Position numbers and translations under genes: made by a program. A stretch of 64,000 bases of DNA from Pseudobacillus wudalianchiensis (GTDB taxonomy: Bacteria; Bacillota; Bacilli; Bacillales; Domibacillaceae). Of the stretch, positions 54,432 to 64,000 are shown in pieces. The stretch lies in assembly GCF_001685015.1 (NCBI RefSeq), contig NZ_MAYT01000001.1, positions 248,001 through 312,000 of the forward strand. Reading direction: 5' to 3'. Every line of letters starts with the position of its first letter. Within the stretch, counting starts at the first letter, position 1. The notes beneath the pieces were generated by a model. That model did no database searches and was not told the DNA's origin. It saw nothing but the letters and a program-made list of their open reading frames with translations.

Positions 54432-54977
54432 GTGGATGAAAAAAGTAACAATTGGACGATTATTCGAGCGCTTCAGCATGCCCGGCATGACTGGATGAAT
54501 CATATTCAGCTGATTAAGGGGTATATTGCGCTTGGAAAAACAGAAGAAGCAGAGCGGGTTATTGAACAGACGGTTATGCAAGCGAAGCAGGAAGCTCATT
54601 TATGCAATTTAGCTTTGCCAGAACTTGCAAAGCTGTTGATTACATTTAATTGGGAGGCGCATGCCTTTCAGCTCGAATATGAAGTAATGGATATGAGTAT
54701 CAAGACAGAGGCAGCAGACAGCTGTCTCGTAAGCTGGATGTCCTCACTTTTCTGTCTCATTGAAAGGAATGTCGAGACGTATGCAGCTAATCACTTATAT
54801 CTTTCAATGGAAGAAGCAGAAGAAGGAATTCGTTTCTTTTTTGAGTTCAGTGGAATAATAACGAATACAGAAGCGCTAAGCAAGGGGTTAGTGGAGATAC
54901 TGAGCGCTTCTGGTGTAAAACGATATAAAATTCATTTGCACTCATCGGAGGAAATGCTCTTCGAAGCGGTCATCTAA
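54432..54977 (+). CDS. spo0B: Sporulation initiation phosphotransferase Spo0B
   Basis: 181-residue phosphorelay protein that passes phosphate from Spo0F to Spo0A. The phospho-accepting histidine is His19 in ARHDWMNHIQLIKGYIALG, the SpoOB alpha-helical hairpin motif. The C-terminal part is a degenerate kinase-like ATPase fold without ATP-binding motifs. The GTG at 54432 follows AGGGGGTG by 10 bases; another GTG at 54420 lies within that site. It is slightly shorter than the B. subtilis protein (192 aa). Confidence 0.93.
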   Translation: MDEKSNNWTIIRALQHARHDWMNHIQLIKGYIALGKTEEAERVIEQTVMQAKQEAHLCNLALPELAKLLITFNWEAHAFQLEYEVMDMSIKTEAADSCLVSWMSSLFCLIERNVETYAANHLYLSMEEAEEGIRFFFEFSGIITNTEALSKGLVEILSASGVKRYKIHLHSSEEMLFEAVI

Positions 54978-55010
54978 AGAGCTCTATAACACGCACAGCT
55001 TCATCAATAG

Positions 55011-56309
<1,299 letters not shown>

Positions 56310-56367
56310 AGATGAAGTAGCTCATTAGTTCTGGTGTATGCTTACTGTAGCTAATGAGGTTTTAAGT

Positions 56368-56490
56368 TTATCCAGCTGCAGGCGCTAGCGCGTACGGTGG
56401 TTTTGAAAAGTCTCAGGGAGTCAAAGAGCGACTCCCCGGGCCTTTCCTCCAACCCCCTATCGCGCTGACCGAGCGCCTTCCGCTTTTAAG
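56368..56490 (+). repeat. 123-bp palindromic repeat, unit 1
   Basis: Starts TTATCCAGCTGCAGGCGCTAG and ends GAGCGCCTTCCGCTTTTAAG, with an inner hairpin GGGAGTC-AAAGAGC-GACTCCC. The outer GGCGCT/AGCGCC parts can pair across the unit. Repeats with such ends (AGCTGCAGCGCC...GCGCTTCCGCTTTT) are widespread in Bacillaceae intergenic DNA. Confidence 0.75.
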
Positions 56491-56613
56491 TTATCTAGCT
56501 GCAGCGCCTAGCTGCTCGAGGTCATAAATCAAATGGACTGCATGGCAGAAAAGCGCCATTTCGTCCATTCGCTTTATGCTTGTCGCAGCTGACCAGGCGC
56601 TTCCGCTTTTAAG
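56491..56613 (+). repeat. 123-bp palindromic repeat, unit 2
   Basis: Starts TTATCTAGCTGCAGCGCCTAG directly after unit 1, has the same length and the same end CGCTTCCGCTTTTAAG. Its centre differs from unit 1 but also folds (AATGGAC...GTCCATT). It stops one base before the pheB ribosome-binding site. Together with unit 1 it fills nearly all of the 316-base gap between obg and pheB. Confidence 0.78.
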
Positions 56614-56625
56614 TGAGGGAGAGAC

Positions 56626-57081
56626 GTGGCTAAGAAGGATTTTGAACGTAAATTTTATCTTGTACGCGAGGATGTTTTGCCGGAAGCGATGAAAAAGACG
56701 CTGGAAGCAAAAGAGCTGATCGATCGGCATCGGGTAGACTCTGTATGGGAAGCGGTAAAGAAGGTGGACTTGAGCCGCAGTGCTTTCTATAAATACCGCG
56801 ACACTGTTTTTCCTTTTCATAAAGTCGTCACTGAACGGATTATCACTTTATTCTTTCATCTGGAGGATCGGTCGGGAACGCTGTCTGAATTACTTAGGCT
56901 TGTCGCCAAATATGAAGGAAATATTTTGACTATTCACCAAACTATTCCTATTCAAGGAAGAGCGAATGTCACTTTATCATTGAATGTAAGCAATATGACG
57001 ATTGATTTGGATGATATGCTGGCGGAGCTGGAAAAACTGGAGTTTATTGATACAGTGGAAGTGCTGGGCTCGGGTGGCTAA
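56626..57081 (+). CDS. pheB: ACT-domain protein PheB
   Basis: 151 residues: an N-terminal helix-turn-helix-like part (about 1-65: [20 protein letters not shown]) and a C-terminal ACT domain (about 72-147) for amino-acid sensing. Often annotated as chorismate mutase-like, but no mutase motif is visible. The B. subtilis orthologue has been described as a regulator of threonine genes (ThrR), which fits the domain pair better. GTG start with GAGGGAGA upstream; the obg-pheB gap is expanded by the 123-bp repeats. Confidence 0.88.
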   Translation: MAKKDFERKFYLVREDVLPEAMKKTLEAKELIDRHRVDSVWEAVKKVDLSRSAFYKYRDTVFPFHKVVTERIITLFFHLEDRSGTLSELLRLVAKYEGNILTIHQTIPIQGRANVTLSLNVSNMTIDLDDMLAELEKLEFIDTVEVLGSGG

Positions 57082-57138
57082 GAGCCGGCTTTCATCCATT
57101 CAAAAGATTCCCAATTTTCAAGTAAGGAGAAGATTTCA

Positions 57139-57996
57139 TTGCAAAAAATCGCTTTTTTAGGGCCTGCCGCTACTTTTACTAACTTAGCGGTGTGTCATGC
57201 GTTTCCGGGAGAAGAGCATGTTCCTTATCCGACCATTCCCGCTTGTATGGATGCGGTTATTAACGGAGATATGGACTTTGCTGTTGTGCCTATTGAAAAT
57301 ACACTTGAAGGAACCGTTAATTTAACGATTGATTATTTATTCCATGAAGCTGATTTGAAAATTGTAGCTGAGTTGACAGAGCCTATTCAGCAGCATTTGC
57401 TCGTTCATAAAGAATACGCCTATGAATGGCAGAAGACAGAGAAAGTTCTCTCGCATCCTCATGCCATCGCCCAATGCCATAAATTTTTACATAGTTATTT
57501 CCCGGATAATCCACACGAGCAAATGACATCGACAGCTGCTGCAGCAAAATATGTGAAAGAACACCCAGAACAGCGCTTGGCAGCCATTGCGAATGAATTA
57601 TCTGCACAAGAGTATGATTTAGCAGTTGCCAGACCTAATATTCATGATTATGAATTTAATCAGACCCGTTTTATCGTACTAGCCAAACAAGAAACAGACC
57701 TATCGCTGCCGTTGGCTAGGCCTCGAGATAAAACAACCGTTGTCATTACACTGCCATCTGATAGGCCGGGGGCACTTCATCAAGTCTTGTCTGCTTTCTC
57801 TTGGCGTAATATTAACTTAAGTAAAATTGAGTCCCGTCCATTAAAGACCGGTCTTGGCAATTATTTTTTCATTATTGATATTGAGCAGCGGATGGATCAA
57901 GTTCTCATGCCAGGAGCCTTTGCTGAGATGGAGGCGCTCGGCTGCAAAGTACATATTCTTGGAAGCTACCAAGCCTATGCTATTCAATATGAATAA
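57139..57996 (+). CDS. pheA: Prephenate dehydratase PheA
   Basis: 285-residue enzyme converting prephenate to phenylpyruvate in phenylalanine synthesis. Catalytic domain (about 1-180) with FLGPAATFTNLA, VPIENTLEGTVN and the dehydratase threonine motif NQTRFIVLAK; C-terminal ACT domain (about 200-275) with GALHQVLSAF and SKIESRPLKTGLGNYFF for phenylalanine feedback. TTG start, 8 bases after AAGGAGA. No fused chorismate mutase. Confidence 0.97.
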   Translation: MQKIAFLGPAATFTNLAVCHAFPGEEHVPYPTIPACMDAVINGDMDFAVVPIENTLEGTVNLTIDYLFHEADLKIVAELTEPIQQHLLVHKEYAYEWQKTEKVLSHPHAIAQCHKFLHSYFPDNPHEQMTSTAAAAKYVKEHPEQRLAAIANELSAQEYDLAVARPNIHDYEFNQTRFIVLAKQETDLSLPLARPRDKTTVVITLPSDRPGALHQVLSAFSWRNINLSKIESRPLKTGLGNYFFIIDIEQRMDQVLMPGAFAEMEALGCKVHILGSYQAYAIQYE

Positions 57997-57999
57997 ATT

Positions 58000-58029
58000 A
58001 AAAAAGCTGTCCCATGAGACAGCTTTTTC
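58000..58029. terminator. Bidirectional terminator between pheA and niaR
   Basis: AAAAAGCTGTC and GACAGCTTTTT form a perfect 11-bp stem with CCATGA... loop. The convergent niaR stop codon touches its end. Confidence 0.93.
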
Positions 58030-58568
58030 TATTCCACGAGTAAAAACCCTGCCTGTCTTAAGGCGGCCTCTGCCTCATCGAGTGTCCGTTCTTCTCTCGC
58101 TGCAATGGTGTGCAGATGAACGCCCTCCGTTAACTGTGATAAATAGGCTGCGTTTGTTTCGTTCACCCGCTGAATGAATTGCGCTACTTCTTTCCGGTTA
58201 GCCACCATAATGGAAGCTGTTAAATCGCCGTATACGGGATGTTCAATCTTTACGTCTTTTACGAGCACCCCAAGATCGACAAGCAAATTTAGTTCTGCTT
58301 TTGCATCTTCCGGTTCATGGTTGCAGGCAATGGAACGTTCGAACCATTGCTCCGGAACGGCCGGAGCAAAATAACAATAGCCTTGGCTTGTAGCAATGAT
58401 GGGTTCATTGCGTGCTTTTAATAACGTAATATCATTGACGATAACTTGGCGGCTCACATTCGAACGGTTTGCCAATTCACTGCCTGTTAACGGTTCTTTA
58501 CTCGTTTGTAACCATTCTAAAATAAGCTTGCGCCTTTCTTCCCCTAAAATCTTTTTCCCGGAAGTCAT
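58029..58568 (-). CDS. niaR: NAD biosynthesis repressor NiaR (YrxA)
   Basis: 179-residue transcription factor that represses NAD genes when nicotinate is available. N-terminal helix-turn-helix (about 10-60: LTGSELANRSNVSRQVIVND) and C-terminal 3H metal- and ligand-binding domain with three conserved histidines (HPVYGDLTA, EGVHLHTI). GGGAGGGA precedes the ATG. Downstream of nifS on the minus strand, probably co-transcribed with it, and next to the nad genes it should control. Confidence 0.94.
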   Translation of the reverse strand: MTSGKKILGEERRKLILEWLQTSKEPLTGSELANRSNVSRQVIVNDITLLKARNEPIIATSQGYCYFAPAVPEQWFERSIACNHEPEDAKAELNLLVDLGVLVKDVKIEHPVYGDLTASIMVANRKEVAQFIQRVNETNAAYLSQLTEGVHLHTIAAREERTLDEAEAALRQAGFLLVE

Positions 58569-58628
58569 ATTGATCCCTCCCTATACAATCTACACTTTTT
58601 TCATTTTATCATAAGGCAGGAGCTAGTT

Positions 58629-59753
58629 CTAACGGAGAGAAGCTGACGTTATGCCTAGCAGGAGGTCTCCGAGTTTCTCTATTTCTTCTGTTGTCGTGCG
58701 GCTGCTAAGTGAAATACGGAAAAATTGGCGGGCTTTCTCCATCGAATACCCCATCGCCAGAATCGCCTTTGTACCATTTTCTGTCCTTGAATCACAGGCG
58801 CTTCCTGTCGAGATGGCACAGCCTTGTTCATTTAATTTTAGTAAAATCAGCTGTCCTTCTGTGCCGGGCAGCGTCATTCCGATAACGGATGGAAGCTGAT
58901 GAGCCTCCTCCGTTTCAATCCAATGAAAAGCAGAATGGGCAAGTCTTTCTTTAAGCAAATAGCGGAGCTGCCATTCTTTTTGCAGATTAAAGGTCTGACA
59001 AGCTTTTTCAGCAGCTGCGATAAAAGCTGCTATGGCTGGGACATCCACTGTTCCTCCGCGAAAGCCGCTTTCATGAGTAAGACCAGGGAAAAGGGGAGTC
59101 CATCGGACGGCAGGATCGATATAAACGGCTCCAACTCCTTTTGGACCAGATACTTTATGAGAAGAAAGCGAAATGCTATGTGCCCATTGAAGCAGCGGTC
59201 GAAGGTCTAATTTGCTGAATGCCTGAACGCAGTCCGAGTGAAATAAAATATCTTTTTCTTTTAATAACCTGCCAATTTTCTCAACCGGATTGATCGCTCC
59301 AATTTCTTGATTCACATATTGCAAAGAGACAAGAATGGTATCGGGACGAATAGCTGCTGCTACTCTTTCCGGCTCTACCATTCCTCGTGAACTAAGCGGC
59401 AGCTTTGTAATATGGAAACCTTCTTTTTCTAAATAGGCCATCGCTGAATGAACAGACGAATGTTCCGCCATTGAGGTAATCACGTGTGTGCCTTTTTTTC
59501 TTGCTGCTTGTGCCAGCGAAATAATGGATAATAAGTTACTCTCCGTTCCACCTGAAGTAAAGTAAATGCCTTCCTGTTTGCCCCCAATTAAATCAGCTAA
59601 CGTTTCTCGGCATCGTTTGAGTAAAAAACTAGCCTGGCTGCCCTCATCGTGAAGACTTGAACTGTTGCCAAAAAAATCTTGACTCGCTTTTATATAAACG
59701 TTTAGCGCTTCCTTACTCATAGGGGAAGTAGCCGCATAATCGAAATAGATCAA
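58629..59753 (-). CDS. nifS: Cysteine desulfurase NifS (NAD-pathway type)
   Basis: 374-residue PLP enzyme that provides sulfur, in this context for the NadA iron-sulfur cluster. The PLP lysine is in SLSSHKVSGPKGVGAVY. The catalytic cysteine loop is STGSACDSRTENG. It begins IYFDYAATSPMSKEAL. The start is TTG at 59753, 7 bases after AAAGGAGGA. Divergent from nadB across the NiaR dyad, as in B. subtilis. Confidence 0.95.
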   Translation of the reverse strand: MIYFDYAATSPMSKEALNVYIKASQDFFGNSSSLHDEGSQASFLLKRCRETLADLIGGKQEGIYFTSGGTESNLLSIISLAQAARKKGTHVITSMAEHSSVHSAMAYLEKEGFHITKLPLSSRGMVEPERVAAAIRPDTILVSLQYVNQEIGAINPVEKIGRLLKEKDILFHSDCVQAFSKLDLRPLLQWAHSISLSSHKVSGPKGVGAVYIDPAVRWTPLFPGLTHESGFRGGTVDVPAIAAFIAAAEKACQTFNLQKEWQLRYLLKERLAHSAFHWIETEEAHQLPSVIGMTLPGTEGQLILLKLNEQGCAISTGSACDSRTENGTKAILAMGYSMEKARQFFRISLSSRTTTEEIEKLGDLLLGITSASLR

Positions 59754-59793
59754 TGAAATGTCCTCCTTTATAAAAGGATTTAAAAAAAAGCCT

Positions 59794-59839
59794 TGTCATT
59801 AGTTTAAATTTGTGTAAACATATGTGTCAAGACACCTGT
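59794..59839. promoter_or_regulatory. Divergent nifS/nadB control region with NiaR-like dyad
   Basis: ATATGTGTC-AA-GACACCTGT (59820-59839) is an inverted repeat matching in 7 of 9 arm positions, with a perfect GTGTCAAGACAC core. TTGTCA (59794) and TAAACA (59815) could form the nadB promoter. On the minus strand TTGACA (59830-59825) with TAAACT after 18 bases could serve nifS. The dyad overlaps both, so one NiaR dimer could close both directions. Confidence 0.7.
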
Positions 59840-59859
59840 TAAAACAAGAGGGGAAAATA

Positions 59860-61455
59860 ATGAATAAACAAGCTGATGTGATCATCGTTGGCAGTGGACT
59901 AGCTGCTCTGCAGTTAGCTCATCATTTACATTCAACTAGTCATGTGATTATTCTCACAAAAACAAAGATTAGACAAAGCAATTCCTATATTGCCCAAGGT
60001 GGTATTGCAGCAGTAATAGATAAAGATGACAGTGTTCATTCGCATGTGGAAGATACATTAAAAGCAGGACGGTATCATCATTTTACCGAGGAGGTAGAGC
60101 GATTAGCCGGTGAGGGGGCCGCAGCGGTAAAAGAGTTGATTGCCGGCGGTCTTGGCATTGATAGAGAGGCGGATGGACAGCCTTCGCTTGGCCTTGAAGG
60201 AGCCCATAGCGCAAAAAGAATTGTTCATTCAGGGGGAGATGCGACCGGCCGTCACACAGTAGAGCACTTGTTGGCGACCTTGCCGGCAAATGTGGAAATA
60301 ATCGAAGGAGAAATGGCTTATGAGTGCCTGCTATCAGAGGACCGCTCTGTCTGCATTGGTGTAAAAACAAAAAATAAAGAAGGACAAATCCATCATTACT
60401 GGTCCTCGCATGTTGTCTTAGCTACAGGGGGCATTGGTGCTATTTATCCAGCTACATCTAATCAGCCGACCATGACTGGAGACGGGATTGCCATGGCCTT
60501 TCGTGCTGGAGCAGAGGTGACAGACATGGAATTTGTTCAATTTCATCCTACTTTACTTTTTAAGGACGGAGCTGCAAGGGGACTTATTTCAGAAGCGGTC
60601 AGAGGAGCAGGGGGCGTACTTGTGGATGAGAATGGCGTTTCTCTAATGGAGGGTGTCCATCCGCTAAGAGATTTAGCCCCGCGTCACGTTACAGCCTATG
60701 AAATTTACAAGGCACTAGCGAGAGGGACGGCTGTTTTCCTAGATATCCGGCGTGTTCAACAGTTCGAGAAGCAATTTCCGACAATTACAGCATTGTGTAA
60801 AAGAAACGGGGTGCCCATCAGCAAAGGGTTCCTTCCGGTAGCTCCAGGAAGCCATTTTTTAATGGGGGGCATTTCTGTTGATTCCAATGGCTGCACAACA
60901 GTGCCGGGATTGTATGCAGTCGGAGAAGCAGCCCACAGCGGTGTTCACGGAGCTAACCGTTTGGCAAGCAACTCTTTGCTAGAGGGAATTGTATATGGCC
61001 GCAGATTGGCTGCTTTTCTCAATCGTCATATACCAGTGAAGTCAAGACCGGCTGATATGTTTTATTACGAAAAACAGTTAAAGAGCGAATCGGCCATTAC
61101 GCTTTCAAAGGAAGAGCTGCGAGCTCGTACAATGAAAGCAGCTGGTATTATTCGGACGTCGGAATGCTTGCAGAACCATGTAAGTTATTTAGAGAAACTA
61201 GGAATTCAAAAGTGGATCGAAAGCGGACTAGACGAGCTGGATAGAGACGCAATTGAAAAAATAGATATGCACATCAATAGCTATTTAATTAGCCGCGCCG
61301 CCTTGCTTCGTCAAGAAAGCCGCGGTGCGCATATCCGTACCGATTTCCCTGTCGAAGAAGTAGATTGGTGCGGAAAACGAATTGTCCAGACAAAGGACCA
61401 AATAAACATAAGAGGTGGGCAGCATGAACGAAATCCAATTAGAATCCATGCTTAA
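59860..61455 (+). CDS. nadB: L-aspartate oxidase NadB
   Basis: 531-residue FAD enzyme that oxidises aspartate to iminoaspartate, the first step of de novo NAD synthesis. Dinucleotide motif VIIVGSGLAALQLAH, the SNSYIAQGGIAAV segment, HSGGDATGRHTV and the C-terminal GANRLASNSLLEGIVYGRR are canonical. The ATG at 59860 has GAGGGG upstream. A frame from 59824 would start within the operator. Same length as the B. subtilis enzyme. Confidence 0.97.
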   Translation: MNKQADVIIVGSGLAALQLAHHLHSTSHVIILTKTKIRQSNSYIAQGGIAAVIDKDDSVHSHVEDTLKAGRYHHFTEEVERLAGEGAAAVKELIAGGLGIDREADGQPSLGLEGAHSAKRIVHSGGDATGRHTVEHLLATLPANVEIIEGEMAYECLLSEDRSVCIGVKTKNKEGQIHHYWSSHVVLATGGIGAIYPATSNQPTMTGDGIAMAFRAGAEVTDMEFVQFHPTLLFKDGAARGLISEAVRGAGGVLVDENGVSLMEGVHPLRDLAPRHVTAYEIYKALARGTAVFLDIRRVQQFEKQFPTITALCKRNGVPISKGFLPVAPGSHFLMGGISVDSNGCTTVPGLYAVGEAAHSGVHGANRLASNSLLEGIVYGRRLAAFLNRHIPVKSRPADMFYYEKQLKSESAITLSKEELRARTMKAAGIIRTSECLQNHVSYLEKLGIQKWIESGLDELDRDAIEKIDMHINSYLISRAALLRQESRGAHIRTDFPVEEVDWCGKRIVQTKDQINIRGGQHERNPIRIHA

Positions 61456-62302
61456 GCAGTTTTTTATTGAGGATATTGGTGATGGAGATATAAGTGGGGA
61501 AGCGCTCTTTTCACAAGAAGAAAGAGGCTCATTTACTTTATTAGCGAAAGAAAACGGGATTTTTTGCGGGAAGTTGATTTTACAGCGTGGCTTTGCTCTT
61601 ATTGATCCGTCCGCTGTTGTCCATATAAAGGTAAGGGACGGGGAAGCTGTTTCTCCTGGTACGATTATTGCAGAAGTGGAAGGAACGATGCAAGGGCTCT
61701 TAAAGGGCGAGCGTGTCATTCTGAATTTAATTCAACGGATGTCCGGTATCGCCACGGCAACAGCAAAAGCTGTAAAGCAAACTGCCGGCACGCATGCGAA
61801 AATTTGCGATACTCGTAAAACAACACCAGGGTTGCGTATGCTGGAGAAATACGCGGTAAAAACAGGCGGCGGTTATAATCATCGTCGCGGTCTTTATGAT
61901 GCTGTCATGCTGAAAGATAACCATATTGCCTTCGCTGGGGGAATTAAGCAGGCAGTAGAGAAAGCAAGAGCGGCGGTTGGTCACACGGTAAAAATTGAAG
62001 TTGAGATTGAGACAAAGCAACAGCTGATAGAAGCGATTGAAGCTGGTGCCGATATTATCATGTTTGACAATCGGACTCCTGAAGAAATCCAGGAATGGCT
62101 GCCGCTCGTACCTGACAGTATTGCGACCGAAGCTTCAGGGGGCATTTCGTTTGATAACATTCGACCATTTGCGGAAAGCGGCATTGAATGGATTTCACTT
62201 GGTGCTTTGACTCACTCAATCCGTGCTTTAGATGTTAGTGCAAAAGTGATAACAAAATCTGTTAAGGAGGAAGCCGATCATGTCTATCATGGAAATGCTT
62301 AA
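61424..62302 (+). CDS. nadC: Nicotinate-nucleotide pyrophosphorylase NadC
   Basis: 292-residue quinolinate phosphoribosyltransferase. [19 protein letters not shown] is the phosphoribosyl/quinolinate site, [16 protein letters not shown] and [11 protein letters not shown] follow as in the family. AGAGGTGGG precedes the ATG. It overlaps nadB by 32 bases and nadA by 23, so the operon is tightly coupled. Confidence 0.97.
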   Translation: MNEIQLESMLKQFFIEDIGDGDISGEALFSQEERGSFTLLAKENGIFCGKLILQRGFALIDPSAVVHIKVRDGEAVSPGTIIAEVEGTMQGLLKGERVILNLIQRMSGIATATAKAVKQTAGTHAKICDTRKTTPGLRMLEKYAVKTGGGYNHRRGLYDAVMLKDNHIAFAGGIKQAVEKARAAVGHTVKIEVEIETKQQLIEAIEAGADIIMFDNRTPEEIQEWLPLVPDSIATEASGGISFDNIRPFAESGIEWISLGALTHSIRALDVSAKVITKSVKEEADHVYHGNA

Positions 62303-63383
62303 GCAGCCATCTTTTGCTTTACCGGAGAAATACCGGCAGTTAAAGAAAGAGGAAATGGAAGAACGGGTTAGAGAGATTAAACAGCAGCTTGGCCATTCAC
62401 TGTTTATTCCGGGGCATCATTACCAGCGCGATGAAGTCATTCAATTTGCTGATGCGGTAGGTGACTCCTTGCAGCTTGCCCAAATTTCTGCAAAAAATAA
62501 AGAAGCAAAGCATATCGTATTTTGTGGTGTGCATTTTATGGCTGAAACAGCAGATATTTTAACAACACCAGAACAAACGGTCATTTTGCCGGATATGCGT
62601 GCAGGTTGTTCCATGGCAGACATGGCGGATATTTACCAAACAGAGACAGCTTGGAAAGAACTGCAAGGACTATTTGGTGATACGATGCTGCCTCTTACGT
62701 ACGTCAATTCTACAGCAGCCATTAAAGCTTTTGTTGGCCGCAATGGCGGAGCAACCGTCACTTCGTCTAATGCTCACTCAATGGTTAAATGGGCCTTTGA
62801 GCAAAAAGAAAGAATTTTATTTTTGCCAGACCAGCATTTAGGGCGTAATACGGCTTTTGATCTAGGCATTGGACTTGATGAAATGGCGGTATGGAATCCG
62901 ATCAGCAATGAACTTGAGTATGAAGGCGACGTAAGCAGAGTAAAGGTCATTTTATGGAAAGGGCATTGCTCTGTTCATGAAAATTTTACCGTTCAAAATA
63001 TCGAACACATCCGAAGCACTCATCCGGAAATGAACATAATTGTTCACCCGGAATGTACGCGTGAAGTCGTAGGATTGGCGGATGACAATGGTTCAACAAA
63101 ATATATTATTGAAAAAATTGAAGCGGCCGAACCTGGGAGCGCTTGGGCGATCGGTACAGAAATGAATCTTGTCAATCGACTGATTCAACAGCATCCTGAT
63201 AAACATATCATCTCATTAAACCCGAATATGTGTCCGTGCCTAACGATGAATCGAATTGACTTGCCCCATCTGTTATGGTCACTTGAGAGCATTGTTGAAG
63301 GAAAAGAAGGCAATGTGATTAAAGTGGATGATCAAACTGCCCACGAAGCAGTCTTAGCATTAGAACGCATGTTAAATAGATAG
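62280..63383 (+). CDS. nadA: Quinolinate synthase NadA
   Basis: 367-residue [4Fe-4S] enzyme that condenses iminoaspartate with dihydroxyacetone phosphate to quinolinate. Three cluster cysteines are in [20 protein letters not shown] and [11 protein letters not shown]. It has the long (B. subtilis-like) architecture with [20 protein letters not shown] at the N-terminus. GGAGG precedes the ATG. The order here is nadB-nadC-nadA. Confidence 0.97.
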   Translation: MSIMEMLKQPSFALPEKYRQLKKEEMEERVREIKQQLGHSLFIPGHHYQRDEVIQFADAVGDSLQLAQISAKNKEAKHIVFCGVHFMAETADILTTPEQTVILPDMRAGCSMADMADIYQTETAWKELQGLFGDTMLPLTYVNSTAAIKAFVGRNGGATVTSSNAHSMVKWAFEQKERILFLPDQHLGRNTAFDLGIGLDEMAVWNPISNELEYEGDVSRVKVILWKGHCSVHENFTVQNIEHIRSTHPEMNIIVHPECTREVVGLADDNGSTKYIIEKIEAAEPGSAWAIGTEMNLVNRLIQQHPDKHIISLNPNMCPCLTMNRIDLPHLLWSLESIVEGKEGNVIKVDDQTAHEAVLALERMLNR

Positions 63384-63390
63384 TAGTCTT

Positions 63391-63418
63391 ACACCTGCTC
63401 TTCAGCAGGTGTTTTTTT
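63391..63418 (+). terminator. Terminator of the nad operon
   Basis: ACACCTGCT and AGCAGGTGT form a perfect 9-bp stem around CTTC, followed by seven T residues. Confidence 0.94.
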
Positions 63419-63528
63419 GCGAAGCTTTTAAGAGAAATGCCAGTGAACAAGGAGTGGTATCCGTGAAGGAAACCATCTGAACGATGAATAAAGAGCCATA
63501 GCCGTAAGCAATAAGCAACATTCTTTTC

Positions 63529-63557
63529 TCATAACTTCTTTGTCATGAGCATACAAT
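63529..63557 (+). promoter_or_regulatory. Candidate sigma-E promoter of safA
   Basis: TCATAAC (63529-63535; five of seven positions of KMATATT), 14 bases, CATACAAT (63550-63557; full -10 match). A second partial -10 (CATATACT, 63593) is nearer the gene but has a poorer -35. B. subtilis safA is sigma-E dependent. Confidence 0.7.
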
Positions 63558-63626
63558 TTGGTGTAGGTTCGTTCACAAATTCGTATCGCCCACATATACT
63601 ACGACGAATGCCTGAGGAGGGAGAAA

Positions 63627-64000
63627 ATGAGAATCCATATTGTTCAGAAAGGGGATACACTCTGGACGATCGCCAAAAAATACGGAGTGAACTTTGATGA
63701 ATTAAAAAAATTAAATGCGCAGCTGTCTAATCCGGATTTAATTATGCCTGGAATGAAAATTAAAGTGCCAACACCGGCAGGCCCATCTAAAAAAGAAATG
63801 CCTATGCCGTCAAAAAAGCCAAAAGAAGCACCGATTTCTCCTTCAAACATGCCAATTAAGGAGCAGCCTAATGTAGTGGCTCCAATGAAAGAGCAGCCTA
63901 ACATAGTGGCTCCAATGAAAGAGCAGCCTAATGTAGTGGCTCCAATGAAAGAGCAGCCCAACGTAGTGTCTCCGATGAAAGAGCAGCCGAAGCTGATTTC
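63627..64000 (+). CDS. safA: Spore coat assembly protein SafA (5' part, cut by window end)
   Basis: The first 124 codons are present and open to the window edge. An N-terminal LysM domain (1-47: MRIHIVQKGDTLWTIAKKYG) for spore-cortex peptidoglycan binding is followed by a Pro/Lys-rich linker. From 63852 decapeptide repeats begin. SafA is the inner-coat organiser that works with SpoVID, also in this window. GAGGAGGGAG precedes the ATG. The rest of the protein cannot be seen. Confidence 0.93.
   Translation, partial: MRIHIVQKGDTLWTIAKKYGVNFDELKKLNAQLSNPDLIMPGMKIKVPTPAGPSKKEMPMPSKKPKEAPISPSNMPIKEQPNVVAPMKEQPNIVAPMKEQPNVVAPMKEQPNVVSPMKEQPKLI
63852..64000 (+). repeat. 30-bp in-frame tandem repeat in safA
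   Basis: Five units starting at 63852, 63882, 63912, 63942 and 63972 encode variants of PMKEQPNVVA. The last is cut one base short by the window end, so the array may continue. Confidence 0.92.

Noticed and set aside
63852-64000. CRISPR-like direct repeats
   Set aside because: The 30-bp units are contiguous, in frame and have no spacers; they encode decapeptide repeats of SafA.

Overview
The window is a contiguous chromosome segment of an endospore-forming Bacillaceae bacterium (low-to-moderate GC Firmicute). The evidence is gene order. It follows the Bacillus subtilis lonA-engB-hemAXCDBL-spoVID-ysxE-valS-folC-(comC)-spoIIB-maf-radC-mreBCD-minCD-spoIVFA/FB-rplU-prp-rpmA-spo0B-obg-pheB-pheA-niaR-nifS-nadBCA-safA backbone almost step by step. 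The genus cannot be fixed from sequence alone. A full type IV pilus locus at this position is not part of the B. subtilis arrangement and suggests a relative such as Domibacillus or another pilT-bearing Bacillus. No rRNA, tRNA, CRISPR array, phage or transposase gene was seen.

Layout. (1) 141-3066: LonA protease and the ribosome-assembly GTPase EngB. (2) 3358-3843: a small LiaI/LiaF-like membrane protein. (3) 4028-10233: the haem operon hemA-X-C-D-B-L, with a PerR-type box on its extended -10 promoter and a strong terminator. (4) 10426-12638: spore-coat genes spoVID and ysxE behind a textbook sigma-E promoter. (5) 12694-17222, minus strand: two transporters, each behind a riboswitch (LysP with a lysine L-box, KimA with a c-di-AMP ydaO element), and a small membrane protein. 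(6) 17397-22646: nitroreductase, a valine T-box, valS and folC.

(7) 22869-42905: about 20 kb of type IV pilus genes. There is a 1550-residue secreted double-VWA/Big2-like protein, three minor-pilin genes on the opposite strand, then a long plus-strand run: acidic TPR-like membrane protein, PRC-barrel protein, VanW/G5-like protein, pilB, pilT, pilC, pilA, pilD/comC, pilM, pilN, pilO and a second pilin. This is the most unusual part. It combines a retractile pilus motor (PilB plus PilT) with Gram-positive-specific accessory proteins and a probable giant adhesin, inserted where B. subtilis carries only comC.

(8) 43015-49929: spoIIB-like SPOR protein, maf, radC, mreBCD, minCD (septation and cell shape). 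(9) 50062-56309: the SpoIVFA/FB intramembrane protease pair, an RNase G gene absent from this site in B. subtilis, the L21 leader with rplU-prp-rpmA, spo0B and obg. (10) 56368-56613: a tandem pair of 123-bp palindromic repeats. (11) 56626-57996: pheB and pheA. (12) 58029-63383: the NiaR repressor and NifS (minus) divergent from nadB-nadC-nadA (plus) across a NiaR-like dyad. (13) 63627-end: safA, cut by the window edge inside decapeptide repeats.

Starts were chosen from ribosome-binding sites and family N-termini, so many differ from the longest reading frame. TTG starts are used for lysP, maf, spoIVFB, pheA and nifS.
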